The notes below the pieces were generated by a model, which did no database searches, was not told the origin of the DNA, and saw only the letters and a program-made list of their open reading frames with translations. Shown in pieces: positions 8,096-18,652 of a stretch of 33,850 nt of DNA. The position numbers were made by a program, and so were the translations under genes. The stretch comes from an uncultured Pseudomonadota bacterium (GTDB lineage: Bacteria; Pseudomonadota; Gammaproteobacteria; Methylococcales; Methylomonadaceae), in contig CAINHP010000002.1 in NCBI GenBank assembly GCA_903848905.1, positions 1 through 33,850 on the forward strand, given 5' to 3'. Position 1 is the stretch's first letter. Each line of letters opens with the position of its first letter.

Positions 8096-8335
8096 ATGTC
8101 CAAAAAAAGAGCGAAAAAATCGGTAACGATCGAATTACCCAGTGCGATCAAATCATTCGTGCAAAATCCTGTTGCCAAGTTTGCACATCATTTTAATAAC
8201 GCTGTATTTTTCCGCGATCGTACTGCGTATTCACGCCAAAACAAACACAAAGGCTCTGAGCCTTTCTCTCTATATTTACACGCGGCAGTGACAGTATATA
8301 GAGAAAGGTTCACGCACTTTTTTTTACAATCTTAA
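8096..8335 (+). CDS. Small basic conserved protein (DUF7230-like)
   Basis: The 79-residue product has a lysine/arginine-rich start (SKKRAKKS) and a central NPVAKFAHHFN...FRDRTAYSR...KHK stretch. This recalls a family of small basic gammaproteobacterial proteins of unknown function that I believe is catalogued as DUF7230; treat the name as tentative. A good ribosome site (AGAGG) precedes the ATG. The last 25 codons run through two inverted repeats, so the C-terminal residues after about 60 are probably not conserved. Its stop overlaps the end of convergent radA by 4 bp. Confidence 0.65.
   Translation: MSKKRAKKSVTIELPSAIKSFVQNPVAKFAHHFNNAVFFRDRTAYSRQNKHKGSEPFSLYLHAAVTVYRERFTHFFLQS
8249..8329. 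terminator. Nested hairpins and T-tract between the small basic gene and radA
   Basis: Hairpin A is a 7-bp perfect stem with a 3-nt loop (8249-8255 with 8259-8265). Hairpin B pairs 8261-8275 with 8296-8308 (13 pairs, 2-nt bulge). They share 8261-8265 and cannot both form. Hairpin B is followed 10 nt later by a run of eight Ts. It probably ends the plus-strand transcript and, on the other strand, radA. Confidence 0.5.
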
Positions 8336-9708
8336 ATTTCAAATAAAATATCCAGCATTTCCATTAGCGTCGTCACGCCGTAGATTGTCAAACCTGGAAT
8401 GACATTTTTGGGTGCATTGGCTTTAGGAATGACGGCTTTTTTAAACCCATGTTTAGCCGCATCATTTAAACGCGCATGACCGTTTGCCACAGGGCGGATT
8501 TCACCATTGAGTCCCAATTCACCAAAGAAAAACGCTTCTTGCGATACCACTTTGTTTCGCAAACTCGACACGATACAGGCTACAATGGCAAGGTCTGAGC
8601 TGGTTTCGCTAACGCGAATACCGCCGACGACGTTAGCGTAAATTTCATCACTAGCCGTGGATAGTCCACCGTGGCGCGACAGCACTGCAAGCAACATAGC
8701 AAGGCGATTTTGATCAAGACCGACGGCTAATCGACGAGGATTGCCGTATTGGCAATCAGTCACCAAGGCTTGTATTTCAACAAGCAGGGGGCGTGTGCCT
8801 TCCCAAAGAACAGTAACAACGCTACCTGATGAGGGTGTTTCAGCGCGATTTAAAAACATTGCTGAGGGATTTTTCACTTCTTTTAGACCAGCGCCGTCCA
8901 TCGCAAAAAAACCTAACTCCCCAACACTTCCAAAACGATTTTTATCAGCACGTAGAACCCGATAACGTGCATCATCCGTTGAGGCAAGCATCACTTGTGT
9001 ATCGACAATATGGCTAAGGGTCATCGGGCCTGCGAGTGAATGATCTTTGGTGACGTGACCGACCATGAAAATCGACACATTATGTTGCTTGGCGTATTGG
9101 GTGAGATAACTCGCTGATTCTCGCACTTGCGAGACACTGCCAGCGGCCGATTCGCAGTGCGGTGCATACATCACTTGAATTGAATCAATGACAAGCATTT
9201 GTGGTGCGATGTCGTTTAAGACATCACAAATACGCTCCACTGACGTCTCAGCCAGCATGAATATTTTATCAGCGGGTAATTTCAACCGATTGGCGCGTTC
9301 TGCAATTTGCTGAAGGGATTCTTCACCTGATACATACAAGACTGAAATATCGCGTGCGGCAATGTTTGCAATGGCTTGAAGCAAAAGTGTACTTTTTCCC
9401 GCACCCGGTGCGCCGCCAATCAATACCACACTGCCGCGGACAATTCCGCCACCTAAAACGCGATCAAATTCAGAAATTCCGCTGGAAATGCGCTCCGCTT
9501 GTGATAAATTGACATCAGATAAACGTTTTACTTCAGAGTGATTGCCTGCATAACCGCTACTTGGCGGGTGTTTTTCTAAGGCTGCGGGCGCAAGGCGAAT
9601 CTCTTTAATGGTGTTCCATTCGCCACAACTCGCACATTGTCCGTTCCAGCGTGGATAATCTGCGCCACATTGATCGCAGACGAAAGCGGTTTTTGTTTTT
9701 TTGCTCAT
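8332..9708 (-). CDS. radA: DNA repair protein RadA
   Basis: RecA-related ATPase that promotes branch migration of recombination intermediates. I chose the ATG at 9708, which gives 458 residues and the E. coli-like N-terminus; an upstream TTG at 9744 would add 12 residues without family support. The N-terminal zinc finger has C-x2-C pairs (CDQC and CASC), followed by the Walker A motif GGAPGAGKST, the RadA-specific KNRFG motif and a C-terminal Lon protease-like domain. It is convergent with the small basic gene and divergent from adk. Confidence 0.96.
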   Translation of the reverse strand: MSKKTKTAFVCDQCGADYPRWNGQCASCGEWNTIKEIRLAPAALEKHPPSSGYAGNHSEVKRLSDVNLSQAERISSGISEFDRVLGGGIVRGSVVLIGGAPGAGKSTLLLQAIANIAARDISVLYVSGEESLQQIAERANRLKLPADKIFMLAETSVERICDVLNDIAPQMLVIDSIQVMYAPHCESAAGSVSQVRESASYLTQYAKQHNVSIFMVGHVTKDHSLAGPMTLSHIVDTQVMLASTDDARYRVLRADKNRFGSVGELGFFAMDGAGLKEVKNPSAMFLNRAETPSSGSVVTVLWEGTRPLLVEIQALVTDCQYGNPRRLAVGLDQNRLAMLLAVLSRHGGLSTASDEIYANVVGGIRVSETSSDLAIVACIVSSLRNKVVSQEAFFFGELGLNGEIRPVANGHARLNDAAKHGFKKAVIPKANAPKNVIPGLTIYGVTTLMEMLDILFEI

Positions 9709-9737
9709 GGAGAGAATTCGTTGGATTAAGCGTATTT

Positions 9738-10463
<726 letters not shown>

Positions 10464-10468
10464 GAAAA

Positions 10469-11881
10469 ATGGCAGGGAAAACGTTATACGATAAACTTTG
10501 GGCAGACCATGTTGTGCATACGGAAGATGATGGCTCGTGTTTAATTTATATTGATCGGCATTTAGTGCATGAAGTTACCTCACCGCAAGCCTTTGACGGC
10601 CTGCGTTTAGCAAATAGATTGCCTTGGCGCGTTTCACGTAACTTAGCGGTTGCAGATCATAACGTCCCAACGAATCATCGTGATCGTGGGATTGAAGATC
10701 CCGTTTCGCGTTTGCAAGTAGAAACGCTCGATAAGAATTGCGCCGAATTTGGCATTACCGAATTTGGTATGAATGATATTCGCCAAGGTATTGTGCATGT
10801 TATCGGCCCAGAGCAAGGTGCAACGCTACCTGGTATGACGGTGGTTTGTGGTGATTCACATACTTCAACGCATGGTGCATCCGGCGCGTTAGCGTTTGGG
10901 ATTGGCACATCTGAAGTGGAACACGTGCTTGCCACGCAATGTTTAGTACAGAAAAAAGCCAAAAATTTATTGATTAGCGTCAATGGTCAAGTCGGTGCGG
11001 GCGTGAGCGCAAAAGATATTGTACTCGCCATTATCGGTCAAATCGGCACAGCCGGAGGTAATGGCTACACGATTGAATTTGGTGGAAGTGCCATTCGTGC
11101 GCTGTCAATGGAAGGTCGCATGACGGTTTGTAACATGGCTATTGAAGCGGGTGCGCGTGCAGGTTTAGTAGCCGTTGACGAGATTACCATTGATTATTAT
11201 CGCAATCGTCCGCTCTCACCTAAGGGGGATGATTGGTTTATGGCGGAGCGCGTTTGGCAACATTTGCATTCAGATAAAGAGGCGGTTTTCGATAAAGTCG
11301 TCAATATTGATGCAACGCAGATTAAACCGCAAGTCACATGGGGAACATCACCTGAATTAGTGGTTGCAATTGATGCAAACGTTCCTAATCCAGCAGACGA
11401 ATCCGATGCCGTGAAAGTGCAAAGTATGCAACGAGCTCTTGATTATATGGGGTTGCATGCGGGTCAAAAAATGACCGATATTCATATTGATAAAGTGTTT
11501 ATTGGCTCATGTACCAATTCGCGTATTGAAGATTTGCGTGCGGCAGCGGTCGTTGTCGAAGGTAAAAAAGTGGCAGCGAACGTGAAATTAGCGCTAATTG
11601 TTCCCGGTTCAGGTCTTGTCAAAGCACAAGCAGAATCAGAAGGCTTAGATAAAATTTTCATTGATGCAGGATTTGAATGGCGCGACGCGGGTTGTTCTAT
11701 GTGTCTTGCGATGAATGCAGATCGTTTAGAAGAAGGTGAGCGCTGCGCATCGACATCGAATCGTAATTTTGAAGGACGACAGGGTTATGGTGGACGGACA
11801 CATTTAGTGAGTCCTGCGATGGCCGCTGCAGCTGGTATTGCTGGGCATTTTGTGGATGTTAGTACATGGACGGGAGAATAA
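10469..11881 (+). CDS. leuC: 3-isopropylmalate dehydratase large subunit
   Basis: With LeuD it isomerises 2-isopropylmalate to 3-isopropylmalate in leucine synthesis. The 470-residue protein is an aconitase-fold [4Fe-4S] enzyme with the cluster ligands Cys348 (GSCTNSR), Cys409 and Cys412 (GCSMC). Conserved active-site segments [12 protein letters not shown] and [15 protein letters not shown] are intact. leuD follows after 4 nt. 2-isopropylmalate synthase (leuA) is not in the window. Confidence 0.97.
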   Translation: MAGKTLYDKLWADHVVHTEDDGSCLIYIDRHLVHEVTSPQAFDGLRLANRLPWRVSRNLAVADHNVPTNHRDRGIEDPVSRLQVETLDKNCAEFGITEFGMNDIRQGIVHVIGPEQGATLPGMTVVCGDSHTSTHGASGALAFGIGTSEVEHVLATQCLVQKKAKNLLISVNGQVGAGVSAKDIVLAIIGQIGTAGGNGYTIEFGGSAIRALSMEGRMTVCNMAIEAGARAGLVAVDEITIDYYRNRPLSPKGDDWFMAERVWQHLHSDKEAVFDKVVNIDATQIKPQVTWGTSPELVVAIDANVPNPADESDAVKVQSMQRALDYMGLHAGQKMTDIHIDKVFIGSCTNSRIEDLRAAAVVVEGKKVAANVKLALIVPGSGLVKAQAESEGLDKIFIDAGFEWRDAGCSMCLAMNADRLEEGERCASTSNRNFEGRQGYGGRTHLVSPAMAAAAGIAGHFVDVSTWTGE

Positions 11882-11885
11882 AAAC

Positions 11886-12521
11886 ATGAGAGCGTTTACA
11901 ACATTAACTTCCCTTGTCGTGCCACTTGATCGCGCAAATGTAGACACTGACGCAATTATTCCAAAACAATTTTTAAAATCGATTCGTCGCACGGGTTTTG
12001 GTGTGTACTTGTTTGATGAATGGCGCTATTTAGATCAAGGGCAACCCGATATGGATTGCTCGCGTCGACCTATTAACAAAGAGTTTGTACTCAATAAACC
12101 GCAATATAAAACCGCGCAAATTCTGCTCACACGCGAAAATTTTGGCTGTGGTTCATCGCGGGAACACGCGCCTTGGGCACTTGAAGATTACGGTTTTCGT
12201 GCGATTATTGCACCGAGTTTTGCCGATATTTTCTACAATAATTGCTTTAAAAATGGGTTATTGCCTATCGCACTCGACGCGGATACGGTAGATGCGCTGT
12301 TTAAAGAATTAACAGACGATTATGTGTTAACGATTGATTTATCTGTGCAAACCATTACGACGCCAAGCGGCAAAGTGATTGTTTTTGCGGTGGATGAAAA
12401 TCGCAAATTTCGTTTGCTCAATGGACTCGATGATATTGGTTTAACGCTCAAGCAAGCGGATAAAATTCACGAATATGAAGCACAACGCGCAAAACGTGCG
12501 CCTTGGTTGTTTGCTCAGTAA
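11886..12521 (+). CDS. leuD: 3-isopropylmalate dehydratase small subunit
   Basis: Forms the heterodimeric isomerase with LeuC. I chose the ATG at 11886, which gives 211 residues beginning [20 protein letters not shown] as in the family; an in-frame upstream ATG at 11838 would overlap leuC by 44 bp. The swivel-domain motifs [11 protein letters not shown] and [15 protein letters not shown] are present. It is followed within 16 nt by a small HicB-like gene rather than directly by leuB. Confidence 0.96.
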   Translation: MRAFTTLTSLVVPLDRANVDTDAIIPKQFLKSIRRTGFGVYLFDEWRYLDQGQPDMDCSRRPINKEFVLNKPQYKTAQILLTRENFGCGSSREHAPWALEDYGFRAIIAPSFADIFYNNCFKNGLLPIALDADTVDALFKELTDDYVLTIDLSVQTITTPSGKVIVFAVDENRKFRLLNGLDDIGLTLKQADKIHEYEAQRAKRAPWLFAQ

Positions 12522-12537
12522 CATTAGGTGCTAACGA

Positions 12538-12723
12538 ATGAGTGAAATTATTTTTTTAGTCGAAGATGACGAAGACGGCGGTTTTATTGCCAAAGCCTTA
12601 TCTGCGTCTATTTATACGCAAGCAGATACTATTGAAGAGTTACGTGTGAATATTAAGGATGCTGTATCTTGTCATTTTGAAAATAATACAAATCATTCCA
12701 AACTGGTTCACTTATATTTTTAA
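12538..12723 (+). CDS. HicB-like small protein inside the leucine operon
   Basis: The 61-residue product (MSEIIFLVEDDEDGGFIAKALSASI...ADTIEELRVNIKDAV) has the HicB-type fold: a beta strand, a Gly-Gly turn, a strand with an ALG-like segment, then a helix with EELR and the DAV..HF ending. Solitary members are common in bacteria and are sometimes misannotated as 2-oxoisovalerate dehydrogenase. The protein stops after HLYF, a few residues short of what I recall for the family. No HicA toxin follows. An AGGTG ribosome site precedes the ATG. It sits between leuD and leuB on the same strand and must be transcribed with them. Confidence 0.7.
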   Translation: MSEIIFLVEDDEDGGFIAKALSASIYTQADTIEELRVNIKDAVSCHFENNTNHSKLVHLYF

Positions 12724-12764
12724 TACGCAATCAAAAAAAATTAACAAAAAAGGTTTTTACATAG

Positions 12765-13850
12765 ATGACAAAAAAAATTGCAGTTTTACCCGGTGACGGG
12801 ATTGGAACAGAAATTGTTGAACAGGCAATTAAAGTGTTAGATTTTCTTAACACAGATATGAATTTAGGATTTGAGTTTGAAAATGGATTAATTGGTGGCG
12901 CGGCGTATGATGTCCATGGCACGCCATTTCCACAACAAACTATTGATTTAGTCAAACCCGCTGACGCCATTTTACTTGGTGCTGTAGGTGGTTATAAATG
13001 GGAATCACTTGATATTTCAGTTCGCCCAGAAAAAGGTCTACTCGGTCTGCGTTCAACATTGAATTTATTTTCAAACTTGCGTCCTGCCATTTTGTATCCA
13101 CAACTCGCTGATGCGTCAACACTAAAACCTGAAGTGGTTTCTGGCCTTGATTTAATGATTGTGCGTGAATTGACTGGCGGTATTTATTTTGGTCAACCAC
13201 GTGGCGTGCGTGTACTTGAAAATGGCGAGCGTCAGGGTTTCAATACAGCCACTTATACAGAATCTGAAGTCCGTCGTATTGGACATTCGGCTTTTAGAAT
13301 TGCCCAAAAACGCCATAAAAAATTATGTTCAGTAGATAAAGCGAACGTGTTGGAATGTACGGAGTTTTGGCGCGAAATCATGATTGATTTAAGCAAAGAA
13401 TATCCCGATGTAACGCTTTCTCACATGTATGTTGACAATGCAGCGATGCAGCTTGTTCGTGCGCCTAAACAATTTGATGTGATTGTTACGAGTAATCTGT
13501 TTGGTGATGTGTTGTCAGATTGTGCATCAATGTTGACAGGATCAATTGGTATGTTGCCTTCTGCGTCACTTGATGAACACGGCAAAGGGATGTATGAACC
13601 TATTCACGGCAGTGCGCCTGATATTGCAGGTCAAGATATTGCCAATCCATTAGCGACGATTTTATCTGTTGCGATGATGCTGCGTTATACGTTCAACAAC
13701 GAAGCAGCGGCATTACGTATTGAAAAAGCGGTGAATGATGCACTGGATTCGAATGTGCGTACAGCTGATATTTACGCGGCAGGCACGCAAAAAGTAAGTT
13801 GTTCACAAATGGGCGACGCTGTCGTGTCAGCGCTCAAAAACAGAGGCTAG
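12765..13850 (+). CDS. leuB: 3-isopropylmalate dehydrogenase
   Basis: Oxidatively decarboxylates 3-isopropylmalate using NAD in leucine synthesis. The 361-residue protein has the N-terminal LPGDGIGTE motif, the substrate-binding [10 protein letters not shown] segment, [11 protein letters not shown], the metal-binding [10 protein letters not shown] motif and the NAD-binding [10 protein letters not shown]...NP segment. Length is typical. asd begins 3 nt after its stop, so the leucine and aspartate-family genes are on one message. Confidence 0.97.
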   Translation: MTKKIAVLPGDGIGTEIVEQAIKVLDFLNTDMNLGFEFENGLIGGAAYDVHGTPFPQQTIDLVKPADAILLGAVGGYKWESLDISVRPEKGLLGLRSTLNLFSNLRPAILYPQLADASTLKPEVVSGLDLMIVRELTGGIYFGQPRGVRVLENGERQGFNTATYTESEVRRIGHSAFRIAQKRHKKLCSVDKANVLECTEFWREIMIDLSKEYPDVTLSHMYVDNAAMQLVRAPKQFDVIVTSNLFGDVLSDCASMLTGSIGMLPSASLDEHGKGMYEPIHGSAPDIAGQDIANPLATILSVAMMLRYTFNNEAAALRIEKAVNDALDSNVRTADIYAAGTQKVSCSQMGDAVVSALKNRG

Positions 13851-13853
13851 GGA

Positions 13854-14876
13854 ATGAGCAAAACATATAATATTGCTGTCGTTGGTGCGACAGGCGCCGT
13901 GGGCGAAATGATGCTCTCTATTTTAGAGGAGCGTCATTTTCCTGTGGGTGAAGTGTATGCGTTAGCGAGTGCAAACTCAGTGGGTAAACGTTTACCTTTC
14001 AAAGGCGGTACGCTTAAAGTTGAAGATTTGGCGACATTTGATTTTTCAAAAGTGCAAATTGGTCTGTTTTCACCGGGTGCGTCGGTTTCAGAAATTTATG
14101 CGCCTATCGCTGCTGCGGCAGGCTGCGTAGTGATTGATAATACATCTCAATTCCGCTACGACGATGATATTCCGCTCGTTGTGCCTGAAGTCAATCCACA
14201 GGCGATTGCGCAATATAAAACACGCGGCATTATTGCTAATCCAAATTGCTCAACGATTCAAATGCTCGTGGCATTAAAACCTATTTATGATGCGGTCGGC
14301 ATTACACGTATTAACGTGGCGACCTATCAAGCGGTATCGGGAACAGGTAAAGAAGCCATTGAAGAATTAGGGCGTCAAACATCGAATATCTTCAATTTAC
14401 AGTCATTTGAACCTAGTGTGTATCCAAAGCAAATTGCGTTTAATGTATTACCGCAAATTGATGTCTTTATGGAAAATGGTTACACCAAAGAAGAAATGAA
14501 AATGGTGTGGGAAACCCAAAAAATTATGGGCGACAGCAACATTTTAGTGAACGCAACAGCGGTGCGTGTGCCTGTTTTTTATGGTCACTCTGAAGCGGTG
14601 CATATTGAAACGCGCGATAAAATTAGTGCAAGTGAAGTGCGTGCTTTGCTTGAAAAAGCCGATGGCGTAACGGTTGTTGATGAGCGTGTTAACGGGGGTT
14701 ATCCAACCGCTGTGACGCATTCAGCAGGCCATGATGCCACGTTTGTGGGTCGAATTCGTGAAGATATTTCACATCCACGCGGTATTGATTTGTGGGTCGT
14801 ATCAGATAATATTCGCAAAGGCGCAGCACTCAATAGTATTCAAATCGCTGAAGTATTAATACGCGATTATCTCTAA
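13854..14876 (+). CDS. asd: Aspartate-semialdehyde dehydrogenase
   Basis: Reduces aspartyl phosphate to aspartate semialdehyde for lysine, threonine, methionine and diaminopimelate. The 340-residue protein has the NADP-binding VVGATGAVGEMML motif at residues 9-21 and the catalytic Cys132 in NPNCST. Substrate-binding segments ATYQAVSGTG and SEAVHIE are present. The leuB-asd order is common in gammaproteobacteria. The BatD-like gene starts 44 nt downstream. Confidence 0.96.
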   Translation: MSKTYNIAVVGATGAVGEMMLSILEERHFPVGEVYALASANSVGKRLPFKGGTLKVEDLATFDFSKVQIGLFSPGASVSEIYAPIAAAAGCVVIDNTSQFRYDDDIPLVVPEVNPQAIAQYKTRGIIANPNCSTIQMLVALKPIYDAVGITRINVATYQAVSGTGKEAIEELGRQTSNIFNLQSFEPSVYPKQIAFNVLPQIDVFMENGYTKEEMKMVWETQKIMGDSNILVNATAVRVPVFYGHSEAVHIETRDKISASEVRALLEKADGVTVVDERVNGGYPTAVTHSAGHDATFVGRIREDISHPRGIDLWVVSDNIRKGAALNSIQIAEVLIRDYL

Positions 14877-14920
14877 TGTTATCGCGGTAGGTTATTTTTA
14901 AAGTAAGGTGAAACGGTTCT

Positions 14921-16606
14921 ATGCCTCTTATTAGTTTTATTATGACGTTTTGGCTGGTGATGTGCTCGCCAGTGGCTTTTGCAACAGATATTACAGTTTC
15001 TGTGGATCGTCATCCGATAAGTTTGGATGAATCGTTTCAAATTATTTTTACGGCGCCCAGTTCACCCGATGCTGATCCCGATTTTAGTCCGCTTGAACAA
15101 GATTTTACGATTATTTCGCAAAGTCAAAATAGCAGCTCATCATGGGTAAATGGGCAATCACGTCAGAAAATTGAATGGGTTGTGAATGTCACGGCAAATG
15201 ATTCGGGTAATTTAATTATTCCTGTTATTAAATTTGGCCATGATGCGAGTCACGCGCTGCCCATTTCAATTTTGCCTAGCTCAGCAAACAAAGGTGTGCA
15301 AGACGATGACGATTTATTCTTGGAAGTGACGGCAACACCCGAAAAACCCATGATTCAATCGCAAGTGCTTTATACACTGAAATTATTTCGGAAAATTGAT
15401 TTAGCGAAAGCGAGTTTGAGTGATCCTGAATTAAATGACGCGGTGATTGAAAAACTCGGTGATGATGCTAATTACACCACGCAAGTGAGTGGCGTGACAT
15501 ATATGGTCATTGAGCGTAAATATGCCATTTTTCCACAAAAAAGCGGTGTGATTACCATCAAGCCGCTCGTTTTAACCGCGGACGTGATTTCACGTGGTCG
15601 ACAAAATCCCAATTCGTTTTTTAATTCACAAATGACGCAGCGTCGCATTGTCAAATCCAATGCCGTGACGCTCAATGTTCAAGCTATTCCAAGTACGTTC
15701 GCTGGGCATTGGCTTGCAGCTGAGCATGTTGAGCTGACACAAACATGGTCAGATGATACGTCGCAAATGAAAGTGGGTGAGCCGCTAACGCGTACGATTA
15801 AACTCGTGGCAAATGGGTCAACCGTTGGACAGTTGCCTGAACTCAATACCGCCAAACTGGATCCACAGCTCAAAGCCTATAATGATCAACCTGTTTTGCA
15901 AGAAATGAAAAAATCCGATGGTTTAATGGCTATTCGTGAAGAAAAAATTGCCTTGATTCCATCCAAAACAGGGGATTATACGTTGCCAGCAATTCATGTT
16001 GCCTGGTTTAACACTAAAACGCAGCGCATGGAAAGTGCTGATTTACCGGAAACCGTGTTGCATGCCACCGCCAATGAAAATGGCTTACAAACACAAGTCA
16101 CGCCAGCCCAATCTAACCAAGCATCCACTGCAAATGAGTTTGCACTCACACCAAGTAATTCATCAAATGAATCGGGTACTTGGAAAGGCATTGCTATTTT
16201 TTCTAGTATCGGTTGGCTGATCACGTTGGGGCTTTTAGCAGTAAAATGGTTTATTTCGCGTCGAAAAGTGGTTGAGGTTATCGAAACGCCAGCGGAAATA
16301 TCACTTAAAATGTGCTCAAAATTGTTGAAGAAAGCCTGTTTAAGCAATGATAAACAAGCGGCAAAAGAAGCATTGCTTCACTGGGGGAAAATTCAATTTA
16401 ACGCCACTAGTTTAGGGGCGATTGCGCCGCATTGTGAAGCGCGTTTGCGTGATGCCATTTTAGAACTCAATACCGCGCTTTACAGTCAACATAATGTCGC
16501 ATGGGAAGGTAAAAAACTTTTTCAAGGATTTAGTGAAAATGCGGCTCGCGCTAAATTGTCTAGTCGCAGCGAAGATGACGTATTAAAAACGCTTTATCGT
16601 TTGTAA
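14921..16606 (+). CDS. BatD-like protein (oxygen-tolerance family)
   Basis: Membrane-anchored periplasmic protein of the BatD family. BatD is usually encoded with MoxR ATPases and von Willebrand factor proteins and is linked to stress tolerance. The 561-residue protein has a signal peptide (cleavage near Ala21-Thr22), an all-beta periplasmic part (22-420) with repeated immunoglobulin-like strands, a Ser/Asn/Thr-rich linker, one transmembrane helix (about 423-445) and a helical cytoplasmic tail. No MoxR or VWA gene is present here, so it is separated from the usual operon. Its stop overlaps the next start (TAATG). Confidence 0.82.
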   Translation: MPLISFIMTFWLVMCSPVAFATDITVSVDRHPISLDESFQIIFTAPSSPDADPDFSPLEQDFTIISQSQNSSSSWVNGQSRQKIEWVVNVTANDSGNLIIPVIKFGHDASHALPISILPSSANKGVQDDDDLFLEVTATPEKPMIQSQVLYTLKLFRKIDLAKASLSDPELNDAVIEKLGDDANYTTQVSGVTYMVIERKYAIFPQKSGVITIKPLVLTADVISRGRQNPNSFFNSQMTQRRIVKSNAVTLNVQAIPSTFAGHWLAAEHVELTQTWSDDTSQMKVGEPLTRTIKLVANGSTVGQLPELNTAKLDPQLKAYNDQPVLQEMKKSDGLMAIREEKIALIPSKTGDYTLPAIHVAWFNTKTQRMESADLPETVLHATANENGLQTQVTPAQSNQASTANEFALTPSNSSNESGTWKGIAIFSSIGWLITLGLLAVKWFISRRKVVEVIETPAEISLKMCSKLLKKACLSNDKQAAKEALLHWGKIQFNATSLGAIAPHCEARLRDAILELNTALYSQHNVAWEGKKLFQGFSENAARAKLSSRSEDDVLKTLYRL

Positions 16607-17535
16607 TGTTTTTACCCAAAGATTTTATTCAAACCGCGCAAGGACTTTTATTTGCTGTTGTTGTCGCAGGCGTTGAAGAAAACAAAGTCCGTTGCTTTTT
16701 GCGTTATGTGTGCCATGAAAATGGACAATGGCGAAAAATCGCTACCGATCAAGCCAATGCGCTATTAACGGCGCATTATCCCTTTTATTGTTTTCATTCC
16801 CCTTCGTTGGATGCGTTTTTGCATGGCGTTTCACTCGATGCGGTTACCCATCATCATCGACCTACTGAGCGCTTAACTCAGCTTTTACATGAAAAGACTC
16901 ATGACGCGATTGAAAAAGATTGCGTGGATTTATGTCGGTTATTTGAAACGCAGGGCGTTGATTTATCGAAAGTAGGCGTAACAGGTTCACTGCTTATTTC
17001 ACAGCAAAATACGAATTCAGATATTGATTTAGTGTGTTATGACTTGGCTGTTTTTACACAATGCCGCGCCACGCTGAGAGAATTACTCGCGCAACACACA
17101 TTGACCGATTTAAGCGAAACGGATTGGCAAGCGTCTTATGAACGACGTGATTGTGAATTAGATTTTGACTCTTATGTGTGGCATGAGCGTCGCAAATTCA
17201 ATAAAGCGTTAATTAACGGACGTAAATTTGATTTAAGTTTGGTTGAGCCACAACCCATTTCTACTATTTCTTATCGTAAATGTGGCGCGATAACCTTATC
17301 TGTGCGCGTGAAAGATGATGCTCGCGCGTTTTGTTACCCAGCGGAGTTTCAATTAGCGCATCCGCGCATTCAAAGCGTGGTGTGTTTTACCGCCACTTAT
17401 ACGGGGCAAGCGATAGTGGGTGAAATGATTGAAATTGCTGGCATGCTTGAAGAAGATGAACACGGCAATCAGCGTATTGTCGTGGGATCAAGTCGAGAAG
17501 CGCAAGGTGAATATATCAAAGTGATACGCGCATGA
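16606..17535 (+). CDS. Nucleotidyltransferase-domain protein
   Basis: The 309-residue protein has a polymerase-beta-type nucleotidyltransferase core: Gly127-Ser128 and the metal-binding Asp139 and Asp141 in the pattern GS-x10-D-x-D. The third carboxylate may be the Asp of CELDFDSY. Substrate is unknown; larger proteins of this type occur in archaea and bacteria without firm assignments. The N-terminal 100 residues match no domain I know. The gene overlaps the BatD stop by one base and the next gene by 4 bp (ATGA), so the three are translationally coupled. Confidence 0.75.
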   Translation: MFLPKDFIQTAQGLLFAVVVAGVEENKVRCFLRYVCHENGQWRKIATDQANALLTAHYPFYCFHSPSLDAFLHGVSLDAVTHHHRPTERLTQLLHEKTHDAIEKDCVDLCRLFETQGVDLSKVGVTGSLLISQQNTNSDIDLVCYDLAVFTQCRATLRELLAQHTLTDLSETDWQASYERRDCELDFDSYVWHERRKFNKALINGRKFDLSLVEPQPISTISYRKCGAITLSVRVKDDARAFCYPAEFQLAHPRIQSVVCFTATYTGQAIVGEMIEIAGMLEEDEHGNQRIVVGSSREAQGEYIKVIRA

Positions 17536-18173
17536 ATTTACGCGATTTTGACGCGGTTATTTTTGATTTAGATGGGTTAATTCTCGATACCGAGCCAACG
17601 TATTTTATCGCATGGCAAAAAGCAGCGGCGCAAATGGGATTTGATTTACCGTTTGAATTTTTTACGCATTTTTCTGGGCTTTCATATGTGGAAATTCGAG
17701 CGCATTTTCAATCGCAATGTGGTGAGGATTTTGATTTTGATTTGTTTCATGTGACGAGCAGTCAATGTTGGCGTGACATTGTTTTGCATCAAGGGATTGC
17801 CGTTAAACGGGGTGTACTCAATGTGGTTGCGCGGTTAAACGCTAAAAAAATACCTTATTGCATCGCGACGAATAGTCCGCGTGTGAATGCGCTGGAATGC
17901 TTAGCCTTAGCAAAAATAGACCATGTATTTCCCCTGGTCATCGGGAGAGATGATGTGATTCACGGTAAACCGATGCCGGATATTTTTTTCAAAGCGGCTG
18001 AGATGCTGGCGGTAAATATTCAATCATGCGTGGTGCTTGAAGATTCTCCTACGGGTGTTCAAGCCGCAAATCGGGCAGGGGCGTTCACGGTATTTGTGCC
18101 GTCGGCTTTTCCTGTGGATTTGCAGGCAAAAGCGCTTGCTGATTTAACGTTAGCGCATTTGGATGAATTGTGA
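17532..18173 (+). CDS. HAD-superfamily phosphatase (beta-phosphoglucomutase-like)
   Basis: Cytoplasmic haloacid dehalogenase-fold hydrolase. The 213-residue protein has motif I with nucleophile Asp12 and general acid Asp14 (FDLDGLILDTEP), motif II in ATNSPR, the motif III lysine in HGKPMPDIF and motif IV acids in VLEDSPTGVQAA. The alpha-helical cap of about 65 residues between motif I and motif II puts it with phosphosugar phosphatases and mutases. The substrate cannot be told. Its ATG overlaps the TGA of the nucleotidyltransferase gene, so the pair may act in one pathway. It is convergent with the broken HEPN gene. Confidence 0.88.
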   Translation: MNLRDFDAVIFDLDGLILDTEPTYFIAWQKAAAQMGFDLPFEFFTHFSGLSYVEIRAHFQSQCGEDFDFDLFHVTSSQCWRDIVLHQGIAVKRGVLNVVARLNAKKIPYCIATNSPRVNALECLALAKIDHVFPLVIGRDDVIHGKPMPDIFFKAAEMLAVNIQSCVVLEDSPTGVQAANRAGAFTVFVPSAFPVDLQAKALADLTLAHLDEL

Positions 18174-18196
18174 AATGGCTTTTATTTGCGATTTTT

Positions 18197-18652
18197 TTAA
18201 GAATAGGATTTAGCGAACTTTTTCACATGATTAAACATTTCCAGCAAATTACCCGCTAGTCTATAGGACTGATTTAAAAGGCTAGTCTGCAACGCTAAAT
18301 CATCGGGGTAATCGTGAGAAAACGCATTATGAACTTCTCGTAGTAGCAGCCGATCGTCTGCGCTGTGAATAGCGCCAATTTGTTCTAATCGATTTAATTT
18401 ATCAATAAACGCTTTTAAGTCCCCTTGTTCTTTCGTGGCTTCGAGAACAGCAGGGAATGGCTTTGCACCAATTGCATCCTGTCATTTACCAAAGCGTGTT
18501 GAAAATTGGTTGAGAATCGCAATATCGACATCGGATAAATTTTCTAAACTACTAGCCGAAAGCGGGAAATGGTTTTGTAATGCGGTCATTGCCCAATTTA
18601 AACGATCCGCATGGCGATCGCAGATTTAAATAATTTCAATCATCGGGTTCAT
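18197..18652 (-). pseudogene. Broken HEPN-like toxin partner with two in-frame stops
   Basis: The frame runs 152 codons from ATG at 18652 to TAA at 18197-18199, but codon 9 is TAA (18626-18628) and codon 57 is TGA (18482-18484). No frameshift is needed. The helical product reads through DRHADRLNWAM, FGK*QDAIGAK, FIDKLNRLEQIGAI and LLREVHNAFSHDYP, the layout of HEPN-like proteins paired with minimal nucleotidyltransferases. The last segment stands where I expect the RN-x3-H RNase motif, but the Arg position is His. Its ATG overlaps the TGA of the nucleotidyltransferase gene by 4 bp, so the pair was once a coupled operon. It is almost certainly non-functional. Confidence 0.75.

Noticed and set aside
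18435-18629. 64-residue plus-strand frame
   Set aside because: It lies wholly opposite the HEPN-like pseudogene, whose residues are family-like on the minus strand; no ribosome site is seen.
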